From: Trema orientale
Taxonomy: Eukaryota > Streptophyta > Magnoliopsida > Rosales > Cannabaceae
DNA length: 64,000 bases
NCBI GenBank assembly: GCA_002914845.1
Contig: JXTC01000203.1
Location: 208,727 to 272,726 of the forward strand
Direction of reading: 5' to 3'
Positions within the stretch are counted from its first letter, which is position 1. Each line of letters starts with the position of its first letter. Shown here in pieces: positions 1 to 10,672 of the stretch. The position numbers and the translations under genes are program-made. The notes under the pieces are model-generated. The model searched no databases, was not told the origin of the DNA, and saw only the letters and a list, made by a program, of their open reading frames with translations.

Positions 1-1600
1 TCTTTCTAAGTTTTCATAGCTAAATAATCGGCCTAAATTGATACATACAATATATATCTATTAAAATTGATATACATTATAATATCAAGAATACATACAA
101 ATTACACACAAAACTCACACACACTTATATGATATGTATTTTAACCATCTATATTTTTTTCAAAATAGGATCATACCAAGTATATGGATGGTTAATATAT
201 ATGCTATATCAGTGTCTATAAATTTTATGTGTAATCTATGTGTGTCCTTAGTATAACTCATACTTACTTATAAATGATATAAAATATCTATTGATTGTAA
301 AAGTTAATATATTCTGCTATAAGAAAAAAAGAAAGGAAAAGCAACAACAACATTCACGTGCAAAAGAAAGCACATTTATTATAATTACTCATTTTGTGTT
401 TTTTATGGGAATAATGTTCATTTGGTTATGAGCATTTATAAGAAATGACCTTATTTTCAACTTATGTAAAAAAAAAATGTCCCCTTTTTTTTATCTTTTT
501 AACCAAAATTCATTTTTAAAAAAATCATTTTTTTTGCAAAATGGTTGTTTTCTAATAAATCAATTTTTGTATATTAATTTTATTAGGAAATCAGTATATA
601 CTAGTATATTAATTTCGTATTAGTATATCAATTTTTGTGTATTTCTGTATCGATTTTATGTTGGTATATTAATTATTGTGTGTTAATACATCAATTTTAT
701 ATTGATATTAATAATACATAATTTTTTAAAAACTGATATAAGTATATAAAAACTACATATAATTCAGCATTTTTTTATTAACTTGACCATTTTGCAAATT
801 TGTTAAATTAGGCCATTATTTTTTACATTGTTTGAAAAAATGTTATTTTTAAACTTGAACTTAAACTTCAGCCGTTTGGCTAAGAAGAGTATTTCTGATA
901 AATGTCCTTTTTTCTAAATCAATTAAAAAAAAGGCCCTTTTTAAAACCAATTAAAAAAACGCCCGTTTAAAAATTTAAGTGGAAAAAGGCCCTTTTTAAG
1001 TGAACAAATTTTTAAAAAAAATAAATCAATTTAGACAAAATGAATCAATTTTTAAAAATAAATCAATATATTTTGATCTATTAAATATGAAAAATAGTCA
1101 TTTTTCAAATTAGTTTCAAAATTCGGTAGTGTAGCCTTTTTTCAAACAGTGCTCTAAAATTAGGCCATCTGGCTTAAAAAGCCCTTTAGAAATTGTAATT
1201 TAATGGGTAAGGACTAACAAGCTTACAAGAATACCTCTCTCTTAGCCAAGCTAGCACACAGTATTGGTCTAGACTAGGTCTAATTGGTCCACTACTGGGC
1301 CTCCGCCCAACTTAAATCTCTCAATCAGGCTGAAACCCGCACCGTGTGTATTCTTTTCTTACACTTCATTTATTAAAATGTTTTTTATTTTTTTAATCTT
1401 TTTATAGCTAAATGACCGAGTATATGTATTTTTATATTTAGTATATCTACTTATATTAGTTTTTTTTTATGTACTGAATATATTAGTCTTTAGGTACATC
1501 ATATTTTACACTTTATATATACATTGATATAATTGTCACTGATATTTTGCTATAGTATTTGAAAAACGGACATTTACCTATTAGCCCAAAATTCTGTCAT
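1..1600. other. AT-rich intergenic DNA with repeat fragments
   Basis: No credible coding region is seen. The stretch is strongly AT-rich and holds scattered pieces resembling the TTATAGC-type repeat described below. The clearest is 1401-1590 in reverse orientation, with the same sequence of 'tatactaagtgtaaaa'-like phrases and a terminal TTTTATAGCTAAATGACC. A similar but poorer piece covers roughly 15-310. At 420-1200 there are repeated poly-A/T tracts and 'caatttttgtatattaa'-like phrases. Confidence 0.5.
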
Positions 1601-1612
1601 CTTACTTAAGAC

Positions 1613-1985
1613 CGAAGCACTCGACCCTTGAGATGTTTCACCTTCACTTTCGTGCCCCATTTTGATGTCTGTCCGGATTCCCATCCAACCAATTAAGAAA
1701 TACCTTCTCAAGAAAAAAAAAGGAAAAAAAAAAAAAAACTTAACATCTGAAAATTTTAAACTATTTAAATAATCTTAACACTTCATCATTCTCACAAAGC
1801 ACTCGATCTTCGAAACATTTCACCTTCACTATCGTGCCCAATTTTGGTGTCTTTCACGATTCTTGTCCAATCAATTAAGAAATACCCTCTCATCCCCTCC
1901 CCCCCTTCTCTCTCCCCAAAAAAAATCATCTAAAATTGTTTAACAAATTACCAGTTTTAACACTTCATCATTGTCACTCAGAATT
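1613..1985. repeat. Direct tandem duplication, period about 182 bp
   Basis: Two diverged copies lie head to tail. Unit one starts near 1615 with AAGCACTCGACC and unit two near 1797 with AAGCACTCGATC. Both continue through TTTCACCTTCACT, a shared AATTAAGAAATACC and a terminal TTAACACTTCATCATT. The spacing of these anchors is constant at about 182 bases. The unit has no open frame and its origin is unknown. Confidence 0.8.
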
Positions 1986-2114
1986 ATCAAAAAATTGGAT
2001 AAATGATCTCCATTCATTCATTTGATTAAATCTTTTTGACTCACTATGGTCTAAAGAGTAACACTATGATTACTCTTGTGCTTCAAAAGCAAAAAACAAG
2101 AGAACACACAGGTT

Positions 2115-2830
2115 TTAACTCTGAACTTGAGCGCTTTCATGGGAATGGCAGCGAATGTACTCGGTGAGTATGGCATCAACATTCGTATCGTCCAAACGAA
2201 AGACTGCTTTTAGAAGCCCAGCAATTGTCCTCATCATGTCATACCAACTTCTTTTTGGTTCTCGTCTTTGGGCATTATCCCGGCCCAACAATCATCATTT
2301 ATTTCAGAGTGAGAAACAGAAACACTTAAAAGTTGGGGTACAGGCAAGCTTTCCGAATAGAGTAACACTTGTTTTTGGCTATCCATGTTAAAGAGTATAA
2401 GATCCAAGTTGGTCCACCACTCAAGCTTTGGCAAGAAATCAGTAAACGAACACGATAATGGACGTTCATCTTCATCGATTTGTTCCAATTCCAAGCATTG
2501 AAGGAATGGTTTCACTAATTGAATTCTCAAGCCATCTGCAGCATTAACTTGCCATACAGACAAGGTTTCTTCATGGCTTAGATTTAAGATTGACTCATAT
2601 TTTCTGCAACCATTGTTCAGTTCATAAATCACATTATTTTTCCTTCGATCAGAACTCTTATTACCAATTGAATAATTTTTTTTAAAAAAAAATAAAATTG
2701 AATAATATCCCATTTCATTAGTGGTGTGTGGTTATACTGCTTAAGCATTCATACCTTCAATGAACAAAATTGTCTCGACTGTAGGATCATTTTGCTTGAA
2801 AAATTTTCCGGATGAATTGAAGGCAATTTA
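2115..2830 (-). pseudogene. Exon-like fragment of an unrecognised gene, probably decayed
   Basis: The reverse strand has two adjoining stretches with the look of real protein. From about 2608 to 2270 one frame reads through a hydrophilic, Leu/Glu-rich segment that includes PLSCSFTDFLPKLEWW and LDLILFNMDSQKQVLLYSES. From about 2265 to the TAA at 2115-2117 a different frame reads SWYDMMRTIAGLLKAVFRLD and DTNVDAILTEYI. The switch falls near 2265-2275, too close for an intron, so either the locus has an indel or the draft sequence has an error. A further coding-like piece (PTVETILFIE) lies at about 2764-2795 with a GTATGA donor-like site after it, but its phase does not fit the next acceptor-like site (GTTGCAG). 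I do not recognise the family. It sits downstream of and in the same direction as the ALP1-like gene but looks separate. Confidence 0.4.
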
Positions 2831-3771
2831 CAATATCTACTAGGTACATAACAACTAATTCTGACCCGAAGTTATCCGACAAATGCAATGCAATTCGAAG
2901 CTTCACTTGTTTCCTAATATATTTGGCAATTTGAAGTAAAAAGAAATATATATATATATATACAAAATTAAATTAAATTAAAAAGATGAGAACCTTTTGT
3001 GAACATCATTAACTTGTGTAACTAGTTTAAGAGGATAAACAGTTCAGAGAAGACCACATGCTGTTCTGATTACAGAACTACAAAGGCCAAAGCTAGAGGC
3101 AACAACGAATAGGGGAATCAAATCCATGCATTCCAGACATAGATAGACAATCAGAGAAAATGTGCAAAGAATTGAATGATATCAACTCAAGTGAACTTTA
3201 TTGCAACTATTTCATAAAAAGCATAAGTTTTGCTGCTCCATATNTTACACATAAAAAGCGACCATCTGATGATGATAGTTACATCTGCCAATCTAGTGAA
3301 TTCCAAGAAACGATATTAATAGTCAACTATGGATGAAAAAATGCTCAAAATTTCGTCTCTCTCCAGCAATAAAAATGTGACTTCTCCCTTGTGTACATTC
3401 ATTAGAGAGCTAACTGACATTTGAAGCCATAGACATTTAGATGCAAGAACGAGCTTCCATTGAACAAAATGTGGAGGATCAAATCCCAACTAAAAGTATT
3501 TACAATCTTGATGAAAAATCCCAATTATAAATTGTATACATCTTGAAAAATTTTAAAAAAAAAAAAAAAATCAAAGGGTAAAATAAATGAAAATAAGTCC
3601 AACTGCTAATAAAAACATTAAAAAAGAAACAGGAAGGCATTAATAGAATGTGAGGAAGATGTTAAGAACGATCAAGAAGTGAAAAAATCTTTAGTTACCA
3701 ATCTCAAAAAATGAGGAACAAAGCTGAATCAGCTGCTTCCTTTTGGAGTTTTTAGTAGTTTTAGCAATCTC
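2831..3771. other. Intergenic DNA and likely 3' UTR of the ALP1-like gene
   Basis: This stretch lies downstream of the reverse-strand ALP1-like stop codon. It has no convincing exon and is moderately AT-rich, with an (AT)n run near 2948-2962 and an unresolved base at 3244. The part nearest 3771 is probably the 3' UTR of that gene; no decisive polyadenylation signal was chosen. Confidence 0.4.
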
Positions 3772-5154
3772 CTAAGTAGATTCCAAACGCGCCAAACCAC
3801 TGGGATTAGACTGATTTTTTGAATCATGAAACTCTTTCACCTTTGTGGCTAAAGCTTTTCTTATAACAGAAGCTTTGAGCTCAATCGAACTGTCCTGCAA
3901 ACTACTGTCTTCATGACACTGAGACCTCTGATCAGATAAGGAGTGATTTTCCCACTCATCAGCCAAAGCCGAATAGTCTTCCCTCATTAACAAAGCATTA
4001 TGAAGAATTGAACAAGCACCAATATAAGCAACCGCAGTCTTAACCTCCTCCTGTATCGGTTGACTCAAAACGCCCCAACTCTTCAAACTAACAATGGTTT
4101 TAAGCGCCGAGAGGCGAATTCGACTATGTGCTTTATTGAAATGCTCCTCACTCGAGCCGGGAACGGCGTCGGCGAAAGGAACCATCAACCATGGAAGCAA
4201 AGGGTACCCTTTATCACCAATCAAGTATTGTTCTATGGCAACACCATTCACATAAGCAGGGGGCGAATTCAATAGCCTACCTCCTTCAATATCTTTACAC
4301 AGGGTTGATAGTTTTAGTACCTTTGAATTGCTCTTGTCGCCTCGAAACCCGGCTACGATGCTGAGAATTCTCGACGAGGAATCGACCAGGATTTGGGCAG
4401 CAATGCTTTCTTCTTGGGAATCCACCTCCGGTTCCTTAAACCCATAACCCCTGGCGATTCTGAACCTCGCGCAATCAATAACCCCACAACAATTGGGGAA
4501 ACCGGTCCGCCTTTCGAAAGCCGCCGAGACCAATTCGAGCTCATTGGGGCTCAAGAAGTTGACCCAGAAGCGGAAATTGGTGCAGAGGACTCGGCACAAC
4601 TGTTTGGCGCAGAACCTCGCGACCGTTTCCGAGACCCCGAATTGCCTAGAGATTCTCGGGTAATCGGACCCGGTGGCCAGCCGGAACAGGCCGATAGCGA
4701 GCCGGAGCTCCGCGGAGAGGTTGAGGGGCGAACCGACCGGGTCACGGCAGTCCAGAAGCGGCTCGAGCGAACCGGCCAGCCACTCGAAGGTCTCGGACGT
4801 CATCTTGAAGCAGTTCCGGAACGAGTCGGGGCTCCGGCGCGGACCGAGTCGGACAAGGCCGTGACCCGGCCCAACTCCGCCGGAAACTTCGTCTCCGGGG
4901 TCGGACTCGGGCTCCGAGAAATGGGTTCTCTTCCGCTTGCGGGAAACGGCGAAGAGGGAAAGCGCGGCGGCGATGTCATGGGAGGAAAGGAAATGGTGGA
5001 TGAGGGAGAAATCAGAGCCATGGGAATGGGAATGGGAATGGGAATCGAGGGAGAAGGAGAGGGGAGTGGAGGAAGAGAACAAGAGGAGGAGGAGGAGGAG
5101 GAGCTGTGAGATTAAGGAGGAGAGTAGAGCCGGCAGCTTTCTTGTGGATTCCAT
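3772..5154 (-). CDS. ALP1-like / HARBI1-like protein (domesticated PIF/Harbinger transposase)
   Basis: A single 460-aa frame without introns. Residues about 220-387 form the DDE_Tnp_4 (HARBI1-type) domain: GVID with first Asp D227, IGDKGYPL with second Asp D314, and FNKAHSRIR, the block before the usual third acid. In active Harbinger nucleases the next block is R-x2-VE; here the E position is L351, so a classical DDE triad is absent. Residues 168-182 (ISRQFGVSETVARFC) look like the helix-turn-helix that precedes this domain. The N-terminus is odd: residues 8-28 are a Leu-rich hydrophobic run, followed by a His/Ser run at 38-46 and a basic patch at 71-77. Known plant relatives such as ALP1 are host proteins derived from transposases; ALP1 associates with Polycomb PRC2. 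The loss of the acid and the intact long frame suggest a host role rather than a mobile element. No terminal repeats were seen close by. The upstream side carries a (TG)n tract at about 5231-5260. Confidence 0.9.
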   Translation of the reverse strand: MESTRKLPALLSSLISQLLLLLLLLFSSSTPLSFSLDSHSHSHSHGSDFSLIHHFLSSHDIAAALSLFAVSRKRKRTHFSEPESDPGDEVSGGVGPGHGLVRLGPRRSPDSFRNCFKMTSETFEWLAGSLEPLLDCRDPVGSPLNLSAELRLAIGLFRLATGSDYPRISRQFGVSETVARFCAKQLCRVLCTNFRFWVNFLSPNELELVSAAFERRTGFPNCCGVIDCARFRIARGYGFKEPEVDSQEESIAAQILVDSSSRILSIVAGFRGDKSNSKVLKLSTLCKDIEGGRLLNSPPAYVNGVAIEQYLIGDKGYPLLPWLMVPFADAVPGSSEEHFNKAHSRIRLSALKTIVSLKSWGVLSQPIQEEVKTAVAYIGACSILHNALLMREDYSALADEWENHSLSDQRSQCHEDSSLQDSSIELKASVIRKALATKVKEFHDSKNQSNPSGLARLEST

Positions 5155-5799
5155 TTGTGGATTTGGGATTTGGGAAAATGAAATTTTCTTTTCTTTTCTT
5201 GATTTTCTCGGGAATCGAGGAGGACTAATTGTGTGTTTGTGTGTGTGTGTGTGTGTGTGTTACTGTTGTTGTCTGCGTGGAAACCGAATCTCGGAGACGA
5301 AATGTAATTGGCACACCTGGCCCTATGGCTGCTGGCCTTGTGAAGTGCTTTGGACTTCTTTTTGGAACTTTCTTTTGGGGCACGTGCGCGATATTTCTTT
5401 ATTTGGAATTTTGAACAAATATATGATGTAGAATTAGATTTTACATTATTTTAGGTTTCGGAGATAGGAGCATTATCCATNATTATCCATTTTGATGGCA
5501 TTTTCTAACATGCAGTGAAATATGGGATAAATTATAACTTGTTTATGAATATATAGTGAAAAACGTAGCTTAGTAAAAAAATCCGATTCCATTCAAAAAC
5601 AAACTCGACTTGAAAAGAAACAAAAAAATAGATTTATGCATAAAAATTGGATTTGATGATAATGCTCGTCTCCTTTGACTCTGATTGTAATGAATATTCA
5701 TGAAAGAGACGAATGAAGAAGTTTTTTTTTTTTTTTTTTTCTTTTCTTATAATATCCTACAGTTTCAAAATTTTAGAATGTATAATCCTATTTCTTTTA
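5155..5799. other. Promoter side of the ALP1-like gene, AT-rich, no gene seen
   Basis: Just upstream of the reverse-strand start there is a (TG)n microsatellite at about 5231-5260, then a moderately GC-balanced segment to about 5400. The rest is AT-rich with a 20-base T tract near 5721-5740. The single N at 5481 sits between two copies of ATTATCCAT, which looks like an unmerged contig join rather than biology. Confidence 0.45.
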
Positions 5800-6032
5800 G
5801 GGCGTGTTTACTAATCAGTAATGAAAAGAAAGGGAAATGAAATAAATTTAGAGAGAAATGAGAAGAAATAAAAAATTGAGTTATTTATTCAAATTTTAAC
5901 TAATTATGTGAAGTATTTTCTAAAATAAACTATTCTAAATAGATAAATAAACACATCAATGAAAAGAAAAGAGAATCACTTTCTTAATTTATATTCACTT
6001 TCCTATTCATTACATATTAGTGAACATGGCCC
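5800..6032. mobile_element. MITE with GGGC-type terminal inverted repeats
   Basis: The left end GGGCGTGTTTACTAAT and the right end, reverse-complemented (GGGCCATGTTCACTAAT), form imperfect inverted repeats of about 28 bp that continue into AATGAA. The element is about 233 bp, AT-rich and non-coding. The flanks give TA on both sides, which would fit a Harbinger- or Mariner-type target, but the superfamily is not certain. Confidence 0.65.
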
Positions 6033-6474
6033 TATAGTAATTAGAATTACACACGAAATGAGAAATAAATGATAAAAGCTACAGCTACCATCTCTCAACA
6101 AAAATTTCATGCTAGATCAAGCTACAAAAAAGACGTTAATGGTAATAAATATTTGTAAAATAAATCTTATAACACTAATAATTTTATGAGATCTTACAAC
6201 TGTATTTTTTTTTTGACAAATTTATTTCCAAAAAAGTTATGCTATTTTTGTTTTCATGCAGTTAAATATTTAGAAAAAAATATTGTTTAGACTAACATAA
6301 ATTAGGTAAAATATGGAAGGTATGTACAGATATTTTGAATTCCAAAATGTGAATTTTTTATTATTTATTTTTTATAATTAACTCTTTTTAAAAAAAAAAT
6401 AATACACAGACAACAAAATTTGGTCCTAAAGCAACAAAAAAACCAATGGAGTGGTGACTCTAAAATAAATAAAT
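6033..6474. other. AT-rich intergenic DNA
   Basis: No gene, RNA or clear repeat boundary is visible between the GGGC-type MITE and the fold-back element that follows. Confidence 0.4.
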
Positions 6475-8323
6475 AGGACCATTAGTCCCTAGCGTTTTAC
6501 CTGTTTCGCATATTGGTCTCCAACTTTTTTTTTCGTTAGTATTATCTAACGTTTATCTTTGTTTGCACACATTAGTCCTTTTATATTTTCCATCCAAAAT
6601 TTCGTTAGAAGCTATTTGAAGAGAAAAAGTCTTTCACCATTGATCCCTAATATTTTACTTATTTGACAATTTTGTCTTTTTTTTTTTTGTATATTGAAAT
6701 AAAAAGAAAAATATTCTATAATTCTAGTAAAATTTATAGAGACATCTCCCAAAACAAAAAATAATTTTAGTGAAACCACTTGGCAAACAAAAAAAAAATA
6801 CTAAAAAATCTATAAAATTTTCAAGCTTAGCAATATTACTTTTGATTGTAAACAATTAGATCTTTTTCTTTAGTATAACCAATTCCTAATTAAACGAAAT
6901 GTAATAGATAAATAATAAATGTTTAGTCAAATTTGACAAGTAGAAATAGGTGTCTGGAAATCTTTTAGTTTTAAGAATGGTCATGTAATTATTTTCGGTC
7001 TATAGGTATTAATATAATTTGATATAAATTATGATGTGTTAGTGTGAGTTTTTTATTTTTTATTTTTTGAATTTAATTCTCCATTTAACTGTTTCTTTTA
7101 TTCTCACATTTGAATTTTATTTAATTTTATTCGAAAATCATTTAGACAATATTATTAGATAATATCATGAGTAGACAAATAATATTTCAAATAAATGATC
7201 ATTGGCTACAATAATTGTCTAAATAAAAGTTTGTGTTATCCATTGAAATATACTCCACAATCTTATATGGTCTCTAAACATTTGTTTTGTCAAAACATTG
7301 GTAGATATAATATTATTAAGTAGAGATACGAATGCCCCAAAAGAAAAGAAAAAAGAAAAGAAAAAGAAAAGTTAGGGACCGAATTGCTAAATGATTAAAA
7401 TGATTAGGATCAATAGTGCAAAAATTTTCCTCTTCAAATAGTTTATAACAGAATTTTGGATAGAATATAACAAAATGACTAATAAATGCCAACAAAAAGA
7501 AATGTTAGGTATTAGAGTAGTTAAAAGAAAAAAAGTTGGAGACCAGTGGTAGAGCCAGAAAGTTTTTCAATGGGGGCGAAAATAAATTTTTTTAATACAA
7601 TAATAATACCAAAAAAATATTTGAATATATTACAGTGTCTCCAAATGACAATAGAATATGCTCGATGAATTTTCATATCTTAAAAGTGTTATACAATAAT
7701 CTCGTTATGAGTATCATATTATCAAAAATGAAATTTTTAGATCTATGAAATCTTTATAAATATACAAACTACAAACTAACCAAAATTTGAATTAAAAAAA
7801 ATAAGTACAAAGGATACAATACACCTTGTAATTATATATATATATATATGTCTTGACTACCATATAGAGTTGAAGTCATCGAATACAATAAAATTTTTTC
7901 TCAATCCTAATGTTCTTCTCTCAATTTTAGTTTAGAAAATTGAATAGAAAATGAAAGTTAAAAATTAAGTGAGTCTTAAGTTGGAGGAAAAAAAGTGATA
8001 ATTCACATCTTACATAGGAATAAAACTAGAAATAAAAATTTCAATGGGACCAAAGGAGAATAAAATCTTATATTGTACTAAATTATGAAATAAAAAAAAA
8101 TTAAAAAGGTATATATAATGGCAATAATATCTCACATATTAAAAATAAGGATAAAACTAGAAATAAAATCTCAGTGAAGCCCAAATAGAAAATAAAACTT
8201 CAAAAAATATTAAAAAATAAATTGAAAAAATTTTAGGGGGGCAATGACCCCCACTTGCCCCCTTTGGCTTCTCCCCTGTTGGAGACCAATATACCAAATA
8301 GGTAAATGTTATCGGCCAATAGT
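6475..8323. mobile_element. Fold-back (long inverted repeat) element, interrupted by a second element
   Basis: The left arm (about 6475-6690) and the right arm (about 7369-7544 plus 8278-8323) are inverted copies. Matching landmarks are ATTGGTCTCCAACTTTTTTT at 6512-6531 against the reverse of AAAGTTGGAGACCAAT, ATTAGTC with CCAAAATT, and TATTTGAAGAG. The two parts of the right arm are separated by an insertion at 7545-8277. The interior (about 6690-7368) is AT-rich and non-coding. A fold-back MULE-like MITE is the best guess, but the outer target duplication could not be fixed. Confidence 0.65.
7545..8277. mobile_element. Nested MULE-like MITE with 10-bp target duplication
   Basis: The insert is bounded by the perfect direct repeat GTTGGAGACC at 7535-7544 and 8278-8287. 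Its ends are related inverted repeats: AGTGGTAGAGCCAGAAAG on the left and CTTTGGCTTCTCCCCT on the right. Near the right end is a GGGGGGCAATGACCCCC-type segment, familiar in such plant elements. It is about 733 bp, AT-rich inside and non-coding. A duplication of 9-10 bp with GC-rich ends points to the Mutator-like superfamily. Confidence 0.75.
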
Positions 8324-8332
8324 TTCATTAAC

Positions 8333-8886
8333 TAGGGGGTATTCAAAAAAACTGCTGCACCGCACCGAAACCAGTGGTTTTTTTCCCACCTACGGCTGGT
8401 CATGATTTAGAAAAACACCAAACTGACTAGTGCGGTGCAATTTGTGATTTTTTATGAATGCGGTCGGTTTCAAACCAAACCGGCTGAAATATTTGTAATA
8501 TGTATATTTTTTCCATAATTTTTTATGATTAATATTTTAGATGATGGTAAATAATTATTTTTGGTTTGATTTTGGACTTTCAATTAGGTTGTAAAAGATG
8601 TGATATATTTATTTTTTCTTTGTTTTAAAAAGTGATTTATTTAAAAAAAAAATAAAGCTTAAATAGTAAAGGCCCAATTTGTCAAAGCCCAAGCCCATCA
8701 TTATAAAAGCCCAAAACTCAAACTATGGAAACCGCCCAGATCGCACCGTAAAATGTATGTGCAGTTTGGGCAGTTTTGAGCAGCCATGACAGACCTTGCG
8801 GTCTGGTGATCTAGCAAAATCGTGCATGCAGTTTGGTCAGCATATGGGGGGTTCAGACCAGCCAAACTGAATCGTGAACACCCCTA
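8333..8886. mobile_element. hAT-type MITE (TAGGGGTGTTCA family), older copy
   Basis: The left end TAGGGGGTATTCAAAA and the right end TGAACACCCCTA are inverted repeats. The flanks TCATTAAC (8325-8332) and TCATTAGC (8887-8894) form an 8-bp target duplication with one mismatch, as expected for hAT elements. Subterminal regions are rich in AAACCG/CGGTTT-like words. It is related to, but clearly diverged from, the copies at 29028 and 51235. Confidence 0.85.
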
Positions 8887-8896
8887 TCATTAGCAA

Positions 8897-9440
8897 CTTA
8901 AAAAAAGGGCTTATAGCAAAACAAATGAATTTCGGGCTCATTTTAAGTAAATTTCAGTTTTCCAAAAGCTACAACAAAATGACTGGTATATCAGTTTATA
9001 TACCAATTGTAAAATATGATGTATCCAGTATAAAAACTAATATATTCAGTATATAAATTAAAGTTGGTATATAAGTTGACATACTAAGTACACAAATATA
9101 TATACTCGGACATTTACCTATAAAAAATAAAACCTTTATAAAAAAAAGTGTAAAACAAGAACACTCACTCTAATTCTCACTCCCCTGGGCCAAAAAAAAA
9201 AAAAAGAAAAAAAGATGGAGGAATACAATAGAAAATAAATGGGTTTTATAACAAAATGATCGAAATTTTAGTTCATTTTAAGTAAATGTCTATTTTTCAA
9301 ATGCTGTAGCAAATTAAATGTAAAATATGATGTATACAATATAAAAACTAATATACCTAGTATATATTTCTTTATTTAGCTATAAGAAAAAGACTATTTA
9401 TTAAAACAAAGTGTTTGGAAAAAAAAGGCACACTCTAATT
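8897..9440. repeat. Two adjacent copies of the TTATAGC-type AT-rich repeat
   Basis: Copy one spans about 8903-9130 and copy two about 9240-9410. Both begin with a form of GGCTTATAGCAAAA(T)GA, continue with CATTTTAAGTAAAT and GTAAAATATGATGTAT, and end near ATTTA(G/C)CTATAA, which is the inverse of the start. Other copies lie at 1401-1590 (reverse), 17583-17715, 19957-20215 and 47530-47790. The inverted ends suggest a MITE, but no clean target duplication was identified. Confidence 0.65.
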
Positions 9441-10569
9441 TCTGTAAATAATGGACAATGGAGAAACTCGGCCATGTTGTCTAACTAGATGGTACATTGG
9501 GAGTTTTTGAACAGGCCCAGCCCAACTCAGAAAGTAGTGAAATCCAGCTCCCACCCAACCAAAGCTGTTGCAAGCTTGCACTTTGCAGCATTGGGACAAC
9601 AAATTAATTAGGAGCAGTTGAAAAGACAGTAATTAGGTTTTTGTCAAAATAGTTACAGCAAATCGTTACAGAAATAGTGCTATTAACATTTGGTCTCCTT
9701 TTGTTGCATCAAGATTGTCAATTGATGTGGGGCCATGTGAGTCTACCCTAATGGATAGATAGATACATATGACGACAATAGTATTTTTATTATACATTCG
9801 GAAATATGTTTTTTAGGATCATCAAATGAAGGCCTTCTTATAATAACAATGATATTCGATCCTAATCTTTAGCATTTATGTAAATTTGATATATATATAT
9901 ATATATGAAATAAAAAATTAGGATTGTTTACTCGAATCAGCAAATGGATGCTTGAGTTGATGAGAAGATGTAATTGGGATGTCCTTATTCCCCACCAAAA
10001 TAATAGCAATGCCAATTAAACTATGAAAGTTACCAAAGACAGAGTACCCACCCAAGTCACAATAAGAATAAATATTTCCACAAAGCACCCCTAAAACACC
10101 CAATTATCATGAAAAGGAGCCTTTTTCAAAGCCAAATTAAAAAACTTAAGGAAAATTATGAAAAGGAGGTCAAAACTCAAAAGCTTAAGTAGTATATATA
10201 AGCTCACGAAAAAGAATTTTCTTATTATTAATTGATTAAAGAAATAAAGCACTATGATTTGGTAACACAAATATTGTTATTAACTCGGATTTTAAGTCTT
10301 CACCTAATAAGTCTTAAATCTTCTTTTATAGCTTTGTTTTGTTTTGTTGTTTTGGTGGTTGTCGTGGTTGTGTGCATTTTATTTTATAAATTTATTAATT
10401 TTTATTTGGGTGGTATTTCTTTTGTTTTATTCGAAGTAAAGAAAGGGGTGTGGGACCCAGGGTTGATGCATGCAAGCTACGTGTACAATGAGATGGCTCC
10501 GCGTAATCAGACCCAATGCCAACCCCAACACCCAAACCCAACCCAACCAAAACATCCAAAAATCTTTAA
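9441..10569. other. Upstream region of the MBR-type ligase gene
   Basis: No gene is seen. A TATATATAAG motif at about 10193-10202 could be a TATA box, but the CT-rich leader lies far downstream of it, so this is uncertain. An (AT)n microsatellite lies at about 9889-9906. The open frame at 10232-10654 is T-rich low-complexity sequence running into a CT repeat and is not treated as a gene. Confidence 0.4.
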
Positions 10570-10602
10570 GCATCAGAGATTAGATTCCAGATTACTGTGT
10601 CT

Positions 10603-10672
10603 GCTCTCTCTTTCTCTCTCATACTCTCTTCTCTCTCTCTCTCTCTCTCTCTAAGCCCTCCTCTCTCTCTCT
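10603..10672. repeat. (CT)n microsatellite in the leader of the MBR-type gene
   Basis: Nearly pure TC/CT dinucleotides, placed inside or just before the presumed first non-coding exon. CT-rich leaders of this kind are common in plant genes. Confidence 0.8.

Noticed and set aside
4393-5431. Open frames opposite the ALP1-like gene (238 and 164 codons)
   Set aside because: Shadow frames of a GC-rich coding region, with Arg/Glu-rich low complexity and no motif.
10232-10654. 140-codon frame upstream of the MBR-type gene
   Set aside because: T-rich translation ending in a CT microsatellite; no homology-like features and no splice context.
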